From NCBI GenBank assembly GCA_045651685.1, contig JAZRSV010000025.1:1-5628 (forward strand): a stretch of 5,628 bases of DNA, in the 5' to 3' direction. The position numbers and the translations under genes are program-made. Source of the DNA: CAKVLS01 sp045651685. GTDB lineage: Bacteria; Bacillota; Clostridia; Christensenellales; UBA1242. This document shows, one piece after another, positions 1 through 5,584 of the stretch. Within the stretch, counting starts at the first letter, position 1; each line of letters opens with the position of its first letter. The notes below the pieces were generated by a model. The model worked only from the letters and a program-made list of their open reading frames with translations. It did no database searches and was not told where the DNA came from.

Positions 1-1314
1 GTATATGACCTAGGCGGCGGTACATTTGATGTATCTATCCTTGGGATTGGTGATGCCGTATTCGAAGTTATCGCAACAGCAGCTGATAACAAACTTGGTG
101 GTGACGACTTTGACCAAAGAATTATGGACTTGCTAGTAGAAGAGTTTAAGGCAAAAGAAGGTATCGACCTATCAGCTGACAAACTTGCTATGCAAAGACT
201 AAAAGAAGCTGCAGAAAAAGCAAAAATTGACCTTTCAGCAGTGACAAAAACTACTATCAACCTACCATTTATCACAGCAGATGCAAATGGTCCAAAGCAC
301 TTTGAATATTCTTTAACTCGTGCAAAATTTGATAGTATTACCGAAGATCTTATCCAAAAAACTATCGTAGCTCTTAACAAAGCTATCAAAGATAGCAAAC
401 TTTCTATGAGCGAAATCGAAAAAGTAGTTTTGGTTGGTGGTTCTACTCGTATCCCTGCAGTTGTTGCAGAAGTTAAAAAAGTGACTGGCAAAGAGCCATT
501 TAAGGGCATTAACCCAGACGAATGTGTTGCACTTGGTGCAGCAATTCAAGGTGGTGTACTTGTAGGCGATGTAAAAGATGTATTGCTTCTTGATGTTACA
601 CCTCTATCACTAGGTATCGAAACTCTAGGTGGTATCTTTACAAAACTTATCGAAAGAAACACAACTATACCTACTAAAAAATCTCAAATCTTCTCTACAG
701 CAGTAGACAATCAACCAGGTGTTGACATTCATGTATTGCAAGGTGAGAGAGAATTTGCAAAAGATAACAAAACTCTAGGCAGATTTAGCCTAATCGATAT
801 CCCACCAGCACCAAGAGGTATCCCTCAAATCGAAGTAACATTTGATATTGACGCTAACGGTATCGTTCATGTATCTGCAAAAGATCTTGGTACTAATAAA
901 GAACAAAGTATCACAATTAGCGCTTCATCTAACTTGAGCGAAAAAGACATCGATGCAGCTATCAAAGAAGCAGAAAAATTTGCCGAAGAAGATAAGAAAA
1001 AGAAAGAGTTGTTTGAAGTTAAAAACGAAGCAGAAAATATGCTAAACTCTATCGAAAAAATGCTAAAAGAAAACGGCGACAAAATTAGTGATGACGACAA
1101 AGTAGTATTGCAAAATGCTATCGACAAACTAAAGAAAGATATCGAAGTAGACGATGTAGATGCTATCAGAAAAGCACTAGAAGAGTTTTCACAATCTACT
1201 AGCGAAGTTATAACAAAATTGTATCAACAAGCTAGCAAAGATGCTCAAGCAAAAGCAGACAACAAAGACGACAATGGTTCTGATGACGAAGTTATTATAG
1301 ACGATAAAAAATAA
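1..1314 (+). CDS. dnaK: Molecular chaperone DnaK (Hsp70), 5'-truncated by window edge
   Basis: ATP-driven cytoplasmic Hsp70 chaperone that binds exposed hydrophobic peptides and works with DnaJ and GrpE. The frame is open from base 1 and gives 437 residues; by comparison with the roughly 610-residue Bacillus-type protein about 170 N-terminal residues lie outside the window. The fragment opens with the Hsp70 phosphate-binding signature VYDLGGGTFDVSIL (residues 1-14). The third Hsp70 signature, VVLVGGSTRIPAV, is at residues 142-154. The hydrophobic interdomain linker (DVLLLD) is near 193-198, followed by the beta substrate-binding domain (TPLSLGIETLGG) and a charged helical lid. The tail (about 420-437) is acidic, ends IIDDKK, and looks shorter than in Bacillus. 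The first ATG in the window (124) is internal, not the start. Isoleucine is mostly ATC, unlike the downstream genes, as expected for a highly expressed protein. dnaJ follows 20 bases later. The promoter and any CIRCE/HrcA operator are outside the window. Confidence 0.98.
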   Translation, partial: VYDLGGGTFDVSILGIGDAVFEVIATAADNKLGGDDFDQRIMDLLVEEFKAKEGIDLSADKLAMQRLKEAAEKAKIDLSAVTKTTINLPFITADANGPKHFEYSLTRAKFDSITEDLIQKTIVALNKAIKDSKLSMSEIEKVVLVGGSTRIPAVVAEVKKVTGKEPFKGINPDECVALGAAIQGGVLVGDVKDVLLLDVTPLSLGIETLGGIFTKLIERNTTIPTKKSQIFSTAVDNQPGVDIHVLQGEREFAKDNKTLGRFSLIDIPPAPRGIPQIEVTFDIDANGIVHVSAKDLGTNKEQSITISASSNLSEKDIDAAIKEAEKFAEEDKKKKELFEVKNEAENMLNSIEKMLKENGDKISDDDKVVLQNAIDKLKKDIEVDDVDAIRKALEEFSQSTSEVITKLYQQASKDAQAKADNKDDNGSDDEVIIDDKK

Positions 1315-1334
1315 TATAAGGTTGGAAGGGGTTT

Positions 1335-2477
1335 ATGCCAGATAAAGATTATTACCAAACATTAGGCGTTGAAAAAACCGCAACCACCGAAGAAATAAAA
1401 TCGGCTTATCGAAAACTTGCAAAAAAATACCATCCAGACCTTAACCCAAACAATCCAGAAGCTGCCCAAAAGTTTAAGGAAGTAGGCGAAGCATACGAAG
1501 TATTAAGCGATGCTACAAAACGCAGCAACTATGACCAATTTGGTACTAGTTCTGGCAATCCTAACGACTTCTTTAGAGGTGGCGCTGGTGGCTTTGGCGG
1601 GGGCAACTTTGGCAATGGTTCGTTTAGTGGATTTGAAGATGTATTTGATATATTTTCATCTTTTGGCAGGGGCAGAACTGCTGCCAGAAATACACCAGGC
1701 GATGATATAGTGACACATATTAATTTGTCTTTCAAAGAGGCTGTATTTGGTTGCGAAAAAACAATCAGAGTTAACCGTACCGAAAAGTGCGAGCATTGCT
1801 CTGGCACTGGTGCCAAACATGGTACAGCACATGAGACATGCCCAGACTGTAAAGGTTCTGGTAGAGTTAGATACACTCAAGACACTATCTTTGGTAGAGT
1901 TGTCAATGAAGGTGTATGTAAAACTTGTAATGGCTCTGGCAAAAAGATTAAAGAAAAATGTGAAGAATGTAACGGTAAGGGTGTTAAAAAGAATTCTACA
2001 GATATCAAGATTAATATCCCTGCAGGTATAGATAACGGTCAAGTTATAACCATGCGAAACAACGGTCATGCATCTTCTAATGGTGGTCCTAATGGCGATC
2101 TTCAAATTGAAGTGACTGTTATGCCACACGAGATGTTAAACCGTGATGGATTTAATTTGTATATAGATTTGCCAATACCATTTACTTTGGCTTATCTAGG
2201 TGGTAAAGTTAATGTGCCTACAACCGAAGGTATGTACGAGTTGACAATACCACCATTGACACAACCTAACACTGTGTTTAAGTTAAAAAATAGGGGTGTC
2301 AAAATGCTTAATAGAGAAGGCACTGGCGATTTGATAGTGACAGTTAGAGTAGAGATGCCAAAATCAGCATCAAAACAAGATAAAGAAGCAATCGAAAAAT
2401 TGCACGAAACTATATCTTCTCAAAATTATCAAAAAACCAAAGCTTATCAAGAAAAGCTAAAAAAAGTTTCAAACTAA
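1335..2477 (+). CDS. dnaJ: Chaperone DnaJ (Hsp40), full-length type I
   Basis: Co-chaperone that delivers unfolded clients to DnaK and stimulates its ATPase. The 380-residue protein is complete and has the type I layout. The J domain (about 1-70) has the essential HPD at 33-35. A Gly/Phe-rich stretch (about 80-113) contains a FEDVFDIF segment. Four zinc-binding CxxCxGxG repeats start at C152, C169, C195 and C209, all intact. The C-terminal beta-sandwich domains run from about 222 to 340, and a Lys-rich tail follows. Length is typical of the family. The ATG at 1335 is supported by the purine-rich GGAAGGGG at 1324-1331 and by the usual DYYxxLGV start. It sits 20 bases after dnaK with no terminator between, so the two are almost certainly co-transcribed. 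A strong terminator follows the stop codon. In many Bacillota prmA comes next; here it does not. Confidence 0.98.
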   Translation: MPDKDYYQTLGVEKTATTEEIKSAYRKLAKKYHPDLNPNNPEAAQKFKEVGEAYEVLSDATKRSNYDQFGTSSGNPNDFFRGGAGGFGGGNFGNGSFSGFEDVFDIFSSFGRGRTAARNTPGDDIVTHINLSFKEAVFGCEKTIRVNRTEKCEHCSGTGAKHGTAHETCPDCKGSGRVRYTQDTIFGRVVNEGVCKTCNGSGKKIKEKCEECNGKGVKKNSTDIKINIPAGIDNGQVITMRNNGHASSNGGPNGDLQIEVTVMPHEMLNRDGFNLYIDLPIPFTLAYLGGKVNVPTTEGMYELTIPPLTQPNTVFKLKNRGVKMLNREGTGDLIVTVRVEMPKSASKQDKEAIEKLHETISSQNYQKTKAYQEKLKKVSN

Positions 2478-2490
2478 CTATTTGATATAT

Positions 2491-2519
2491 AAAAAAAGAT
2501 GGCAGGCCATCTTTTTTTT
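2491..2519 (+). terminator. Intrinsic terminator after dnaJ
   Basis: The stem GATGG (2498-2502) pairs with CCATC (2507-2511) around the loop CAGG. It is extended by an A7 run (2491-2497) facing the T8 run at 2512-2519, for up to 12 base pairs. The T run gives a classical rho-independent signal 13 bases after the dnaJ stop. The A run on the left means it could also act on the other strand, but no - strand gene is visible there. It separates the chaperone unit from rsmE-mtaB. Confidence 0.92.
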
Positions 2520-2539
2520 GTTGTCCAATTCAAAATAAA

Positions 2540-2568
2540 TTGCTAATTTTGTTATATTTTGCTAATAT
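2540..2568 (+). promoter_or_regulatory. Candidate promoter of rsmE-mtaB
   Basis: TTGCTA (2540-2545) and TAATAT (2563-2568) are 17 bases apart and resemble sigma-A -35 and -10 boxes, each matching 4 of 6 consensus bases. Transcription would start at about 2574-2576, that is, at the rsmE ATG. An overlapping alternative is TTCAAA (2529-2534), an 18-base spacer and TATATT (2553-2558), which would give a leader of only about 10 bases. A promoter is expected because a terminator lies just upstream. The region is very AT-rich, so the exact boxes are uncertain. Confidence 0.5.
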
Positions 2569-2574
2569 GACTAT

Positions 2575-3297
2575 ATGGAAAAAAGATTTTTTATAAACGA
2601 AAGCGATATATTCAAAAATACTATAACATTGCAAGGAGAAGAACATAACCACCTTGCCAATGTTTTGCGTGCTAGAGTTGGTCAAGTGGTAGAATGTTTT
2701 TATAACGGTAGCGATATATATAAGTGCGAAATCGCAACTATATCAAAAAATAATACGGTGCTAAACATTGTAGAAGTTGTGCCTAATCTTGCCAATCCTG
2801 TGCATCAAGTGACATTGTTTCAAGGTTTGCCAAAGCTAGACAAACTAGAACTTGTTATACAAAAGTGCGCAGAGCTTGGAGTTGCAAAAATTGTACCATT
2901 TACTTCGCAACACACCATTGCAAAGCCAAACGATAACAAGCTTGATAGATTAAACAAAATTAGCATATCTGCTAGCAAACAATGTGGTAGCACACAAGTT
3001 TTGCAAGTAATGCCAACTATCAACTTTAAGCAGCTCATCAGCGAACTAAAACAATACGACATTGTTGTTTTTGCTAACGAAAAAGAACAAACAAGCTCTC
3101 TAAAAGAACTATTAATAGACAAACAAAATGTTGCAATAGTAGTAGGCAGCGAAGGTGGTTTTAGCTCACAAGAGATAGAAACTCTTATCCAAAACGGCGC
3201 TATGTCTATAACTCTTGGTAAGAGAATTTTGCGCACCGAAACAGCTTGTATCGTTGTATCTGCACTAGTTATGGATGCTTTAGGAGAGTTAAACTAA
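2575..3297 (+). CDS. rsmE: 16S rRNA (uracil-1498-N3)-methyltransferase RsmE
   Basis: SAM-dependent SPOUT-class enzyme that methylates N3 of U1498 in 16S rRNA in the assembled small subunit. The 240-residue length is typical. An N-terminal PUA-like RNA-binding part (about 1-70) carries RFFI and HLANVLRARVGQ. The SPOUT domain follows with the family segment LDKLELVIQKCAELGVAKIV (88-107). The SAM-binding trefoil-knot motifs are GSEGGFS (191-197) and LGKRILRTETA (214-224). The ATG at 2575 is chosen because RFFI so near the start is usual for the family and no earlier in-frame start exists. No Shine-Dalgarno sequence precedes it, and the predicted transcription start is at or about 10 bases before the ATG, so translation may be leaderless. 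Its TAA overlaps the mtaB ATG by one base (TAATG). Its usual partner prmA is missing upstream. Confidence 0.95.
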   Translation: MEKRFFINESDIFKNTITLQGEEHNHLANVLRARVGQVVECFYNGSDIYKCEIATISKNNTVLNIVEVVPNLANPVHQVTLFQGLPKLDKLELVIQKCAELGVAKIVPFTSQHTIAKPNDNKLDRLNKISISASKQCGSTQVLQVMPTINFKQLISELKQYDIVVFANEKEQTSSLKELLIDKQNVAIVVGSEGGFSSQEIETLIQNGAMSITLGKRILRTETACIVVSALVMDALGELN

Positions 3298-4541
3298 TGA
3301 AAATAAGTTGTCTTAACTTGGGTTGTAAGGTCAATCAGTATGAAATTGATGCAATTATCAATTCGTTGTCTAATGATTATGAGGTTAGCAATAAGTTAGA
3401 GTTTGCCGATATTTATATTGTCAATACTTGTGCTGTGACAACCGAAGCAGAAAAAAAGAGCCGCCAAATGATGGCTCGTATAAAAAAAATAAACCCTCAA
3501 GCAAAAATTTATGTTATGGGCTGTGCATCAGAACATGATGCAGAACAATTTTTGAAAATAGATAATGTACAAGTCGTGATAGGTACAGTGGGTAAGGGCC
3601 AAATTGGTTCGATGCTACAAAAAACTGGCAACCTATCACAGCCACTAAACAATATTTATGAAGACGACTTGTTTGCAAAAAATATTCGCACTCGTGCTTA
3701 TATAAAAATACAAGATGGTTGCAACAACTTTTGTACATATTGCATCATACCATATTTGAGAGGTCGTAGCAGATCAAGAGCTCTTGATAGTATCGTAAAA
3801 GAAGCAACTTTGTTGTCTTCTACCTGCAAAGAAATAGTTATAACCGGCATAGATATGTCAGATTATCGTATAGACGGCCAAAAGGCTTTGCCTGCGCTGT
3901 TTGAGGCGTTAGCTGACCTAGATTGCCGTATTCGTATAGGATCGCTAGAAGCTAATGTAGTGACTCCACAATTGATGCAGTCTTTGTCAAAATTAAAAAA
4001 CTTTTGCCCACACTTTCACCTATCTTTGCAAAGTGGTAGCGACAAAGTTCTAAAAACCATGAATAGGCACTATACAACACAAGAGTATATGCAAAAAGTT
4101 GATCTTATTAGGCAGTATTATCCTAACGCAGCAATAACTACAGATATTATTGTGGGCTTTCCTACAGAGACCGAAGAAGACTTTGAAGCTCAAATGCAGT
4201 TTGTTGAGAAGGTTGCCTTTAGCGATGTTCATTACTTTGCTTATTCTAGGCGCCCAGGCACTGTTGCAGCGAGATTAAAACAACTAGACGGTACATTAAT
4301 CAAAACAAGAGAAAATCGCCTAAAAGGCCTTGTAGAGGCTTTGAAATTAGCTTATATAAAATCAAACCAAAATACTGTAATGCAAGTGCTTGTAGAAGAA
4401 AATACTAACAATGGATATACTGGCTTTACTCCAAACTATATAAGAGTATATATTGAGTCAGATGTTGATATAACCAACAAGTTAGTAGCAGTAAAAATAA
4501 CAGAGCCATATTTGGACGGGGCAAAGGCAGTTCTTATCTAA
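3297..4541 (+). CDS. mtaB: tRNA (N6-threonylcarbamoyladenosine-37) 2-methylthiotransferase MtaB
   Basis: Radical-SAM enzyme that converts t6A37 to ms2t6A37 in tRNAs reading ANN codons, using two [4Fe-4S] clusters. The start at 3297 overlaps the rsmE stop by one base and has AGGAG at 3282-3286; an in-frame ATG at 3246 lies inside rsmE and is rejected because the family begins at about KISCLNLGCKVNQYE. The protein is 414 residues. The N-terminal methylthiotransferase domain has cluster cysteines C10 (GCKVNQYE), C45 (NTCAVT) and C76 (MGCAS). The radical-SAM domain has C142, C146 and C149 (CNNFCTYC), then HLSLQSGSDKVLKTMNR (241-257) and IVGFPTETEEDF (285-296). A TRAM RNA-binding domain is at about 360-414. 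GCKVNQYE separates MtaB from MiaB, whose motif is usually GCQMN. It is somewhat shorter than the Bacillus protein of about 450 residues. Residues 184-193 read GIDMSDYRID, where GIH and YG are commoner. Confidence 0.95.
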   Translation: MKISCLNLGCKVNQYEIDAIINSLSNDYEVSNKLEFADIYIVNTCAVTTEAEKKSRQMMARIKKINPQAKIYVMGCASEHDAEQFLKIDNVQVVIGTVGKGQIGSMLQKTGNLSQPLNNIYEDDLFAKNIRTRAYIKIQDGCNNFCTYCIIPYLRGRSRSRALDSIVKEATLLSSTCKEIVITGIDMSDYRIDGQKALPALFEALADLDCRIRIGSLEANVVTPQLMQSLSKLKNFCPHFHLSLQSGSDKVLKTMNRHYTTQEYMQKVDLIRQYYPNAAITTDIIVGFPTETEEDFEAQMQFVEKVAFSDVHYFAYSRRPGTVAARLKQLDGTLIKTRENRLKGLVEALKLAYIKSNQNTVMQVLVEENTNNGYTGFTPNYIRVYIESDVDITNKLVAVKITEPYLDGAKAVLI

Positions 4542-4542
4542 T

Positions 4543-4560
4543 TATTGCTTATTGGCAATA
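4543..4560 (+). other. Small hairpin after mtaB (weak terminator candidate)
   Basis: TATTGC (4543-4548) can pair with GCAATA (4555-4560) around a six-base loop, directly after the mtaB stop. The stem has only two G-C pairs and no T run follows, so it is not a convincing intrinsic terminator. It may protect the mRNA 3' end or mean nothing. No better terminator is visible between mtaB and rpsU, so some read-through into rpsU is possible. Confidence 0.25.
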
Positions 4561-4596
4561 CAGTTTATAGTATATTTATTTAGCTAGGGCAGTTTA

Positions 4597-4665
4597 TAAT
4601 TTGTCATAGCTGGTATAAAATATAACAAAATTAAACAAAAATTATAAAAAGTAGTTGACAAATTA
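4597..4665. repeat. 10-base inverted repeat reaching over the rpsU -35 box
   Basis: TAATTTGTCA (4597-4606) is the exact reverse complement of TGACAAATTA (4656-4665). The right arm covers five bases of the TTGACA -35 box of the rpsU promoter. A shorter related copy, AATTTGT, lies at 4693-4699 in the start of the rpsU leader, and TGTCAA at 4689-4694 is complementary to the -35 box. The 49 bases between the arms are A-rich. It could be a regulator site or chance in AT-rich DNA. Confidence 0.4.
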
Positions 4666-4682
4666 CAATATATTGATATAAT
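4655..4682 (+). promoter_or_regulatory. Strong sigma-A promoter of rpsU, with extended -10
   Basis: Perfect TTGACA (4655-4660) and perfect TATAAT (4677-4682) are 16 bases apart. TG at 4674-4675 makes the -10 an extended one (TGaTATAAT). The predicted start is at about 4687-4690, giving a leader of about 38 bases that contains the rpsU ribosome binding site. Such a near-consensus promoter suits a ribosomal protein gene. Confidence 0.88.
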
Positions 4683-4725
4683 AGACACTGTCAATTTGTT
4701 TAGAACAAGGGGGTGAAAATTTAAT

Positions 4726-4902
4726 ATGTCAACAGTTAGAGTTAACGAAAACGAAAGTTTAGAAAGCGCCCTACGCCGTTTTAAACGCAAATGCCAAAAA
4801 GATGGTATCATCGGTGATCTTCGTAAAAAAGAAGCTTACGAAAAACCAAGCGTAAAACGCAAAAAGAAGGCAGAAGCAGCTCGCAAACGCCGCAACAAGT
4901 AG
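4726..4902 (+). CDS. rpsU: 30S ribosomal protein S21
   Basis: Small basic protein of the 30S subunit, located near the 3' end of 16S rRNA and the mRNA exit area. The 58-residue product begins MSTVRVNENESLESALRRFK and continues with the family core KCQKDGIIGDLRKKEAYEKP and a very basic tail, VKRKKKAEAARKRRNK. Length and motifs are typical of S21. The ATG at 4726 is set by the strong Shine-Dalgarno AAGGGGGTGA at 4707-4716, nine bases upstream. Arginine is nearly always CGC or CGT, whereas the neighbouring genes use much AGA, a sign of selection for high expression. It has its own strong promoter and terminator, so it is probably a single-gene unit. In Bacillus yqeY follows rpsU; here an unrelated unknown gene follows. 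Confidence 0.97.
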   Translation: MSTVRVNENESLESALRRFKRKCQKDGIIGDLRKKEAYEKPSVKRKKKAEAARKRRNK

Positions 4903-4907
4903 TTTAT

Positions 4908-4937
4908 AAAAAGACCTTATTTTTAAGGTCTTTTTTT
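4908..4937 (+). terminator. Intrinsic terminator after rpsU
   Basis: AAAAAGACCTTA (4908-4919) pairs with TAAGGTCTTTTT (4924-4935) around a TTTT loop, giving up to 12 base pairs with a T run at 4931-4937. It begins five bases after the rpsU stop. The symmetric A and T runs could allow it to act in both directions. Confidence 0.92.
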
Positions 4938-5062
4938 GTTGCTTTTTTGTATATATTTTTGCAAAAAAATACTACAAAATTGGTTTGGTATAAATAACTC
5001 TCAAATGCATCAAAAATAGACAAAAAGTGCTAATCTTTGCAGGTAAACTAGCTACTATTTTA

Positions 5063-5091
5063 TTGATAAATTGTTTTGGTATACCTATAAT
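5063..5091 (+). promoter_or_regulatory. Sigma-A promoter of the unknown 132-residue gene
   Basis: TTGATA (5063-5068) and a perfect TATAAT (5086-5091) are separated by 17 bases. Transcription would begin at about 5097-5099, giving a leader of nearly 50 bases. The perfect 8-base palindrome GGTATACC (5078-5085) abuts the -10 box inside the spacer and could be an operator. The rest of the spacer after the rpsU terminator (about 4938-5062) is AT-rich, and I see no gene or structured RNA in it; TGGTATAAA at 4986-4994 is a weak extended -10 look-alike. Confidence 0.75.
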
Positions 5092-5132
5092 AAAAGGGCG
5101 CTATAAACAAGGTGTAAATATATAAAAAATTT

Positions 5133-5137
5133 GGGAG
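5133..5137 (+). promoter_or_regulatory. Ribosome binding site that fixes the start of the unknown gene
   Basis: GGGAG, followed by AAA, lies eight bases before the ATG at 5146. An in-frame TTG at 5131 would add five residues, but the binding site lies inside that extension, so the ATG is the better start. Confidence 0.85.
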
Positions 5138-5145
5138 AAATTATT

Positions 5146-5544
5146 ATGTCAAAAATTTATAAAGGTGGACTTTCTGAACTTGCAAAAAATGCAAAACAAC
5201 GATTAAAAAGCAACAATTATCAACATACAGGCAATGTAGTTAGTATTAATACTGCAGCATCTTTGCAGTCATATATTCAAAAGCCAAAACAAAATCTAAA
5301 ACAACCAACACAAAGTTCAGTCATTGCTAGTTATGATGACCTGCTATACAAAAAAGTTTGTGATATTTTGGACGGCAAAGAAGAGGTTATTAATCCTGTA
5401 AGCGAGCTTATAGATCGCAAAATTTTTAATACGCTAGAAGCTACCCAAAAGCAAAAATATATAAACAATCTGATCGAAAAATACAAACAACTTAAACAAA
5501 GGTACTATAGAGAACATTATTCTTGTACTACCAAAGTAAACTAA
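5146..5544 (+). CDS. Hypothetical protein, 132 residues, basic and mostly helical
   Basis: I do not recognise this protein. It starts at ATG 5146 behind a good Shine-Dalgarno site, has its own promoter and terminator, and is therefore very likely a real gene. Three parts can be seen. Residues 1-22 (MSKIYKGGLSELAKNAKQRL) look like a short basic amphipathic helix. Residues 23-60 form a Gln/Asn/Ser/Pro-rich, probably flexible linker. Residues 61-125 look helical, with a segment ending LIEKYKQLKQRYYREHY (109-125) that is rich in Lys, Arg and Tyr and may form a coiled coil. The net charge is clearly positive. There are two cysteines (72, 127), no paired metal motif, no signal peptide and no membrane segment, so it is probably cytoplasmic. 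Ile is often ATA or ATT, unlike dnaK. The basic character would suit nucleic-acid or ribosome binding, but that is only inference. Confidence 0.85.
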   Translation: MSKIYKGGLSELAKNAKQRLKSNNYQHTGNVVSINTAASLQSYIQKPKQNLKQPTQSSVIASYDDLLYKKVCDILDGKEEVINPVSELIDRKIFNTLEATQKQKYINNLIEKYKQLKQRYYREHYSCTTKVN

Positions 5545-5549
5545 TTAAC

Positions 5550-5582
5550 GCCAGGTTATGCCTGGCATTTTATTATTTTTTG
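5550..5582 (+). terminator. Intrinsic terminator after the unknown gene
   Basis: GCCAGG (5550-5555) pairs perfectly with CCTGGC (5561-5566) around the loop TTATG. A T-rich tract follows at 5568-5581, interrupted by two A bases. It lies five bases after the stop codon and ends a single-gene transcript. Confidence 0.87.
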
Positions 5583-5584
5583 TG

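Noticed and set aside
1747..2031. Open + strand frame within dnaJ in another phase
   Set aside because: It overlaps the zinc-finger region of dnaJ, which has all eight cysteines in the other frame, and has no ribosome binding site.
1656..2129. Open frame of 157 residues on the - strand within dnaJ
   Set aside because: It lies antisense inside the well-supported dnaJ and encodes no recognisable motif; it is a by-product of dnaJ codon use. The same holds for - strand frames inside dnaK, rsmE and mtaB.
2567..2596. Nine-codon overlapping frame from ATG 2567, a possible leader peptide for rsmE
   Set aside because: It has no ribosome binding site, lies partly within the candidate -10 box, and is too short to tell from chance.
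3246..3296. Upstream in-frame ATG that would lengthen MtaB by 17 residues
   Set aside because: It lies inside the conserved C-terminus of rsmE. The ATG at 3297 has an AGGAG site and fits the family's usual N-terminus.
4584..4811. - strand frame of 75 residues across the rpsU promoter and gene
   Set aside because: It runs antisense through a near-consensus promoter and through rpsU, and has no family features.
5131..5145. TTG start at 5131 for the unknown gene
   Set aside because: The Shine-Dalgarno site GGGAG lies within this extension and points to the ATG at 5146.
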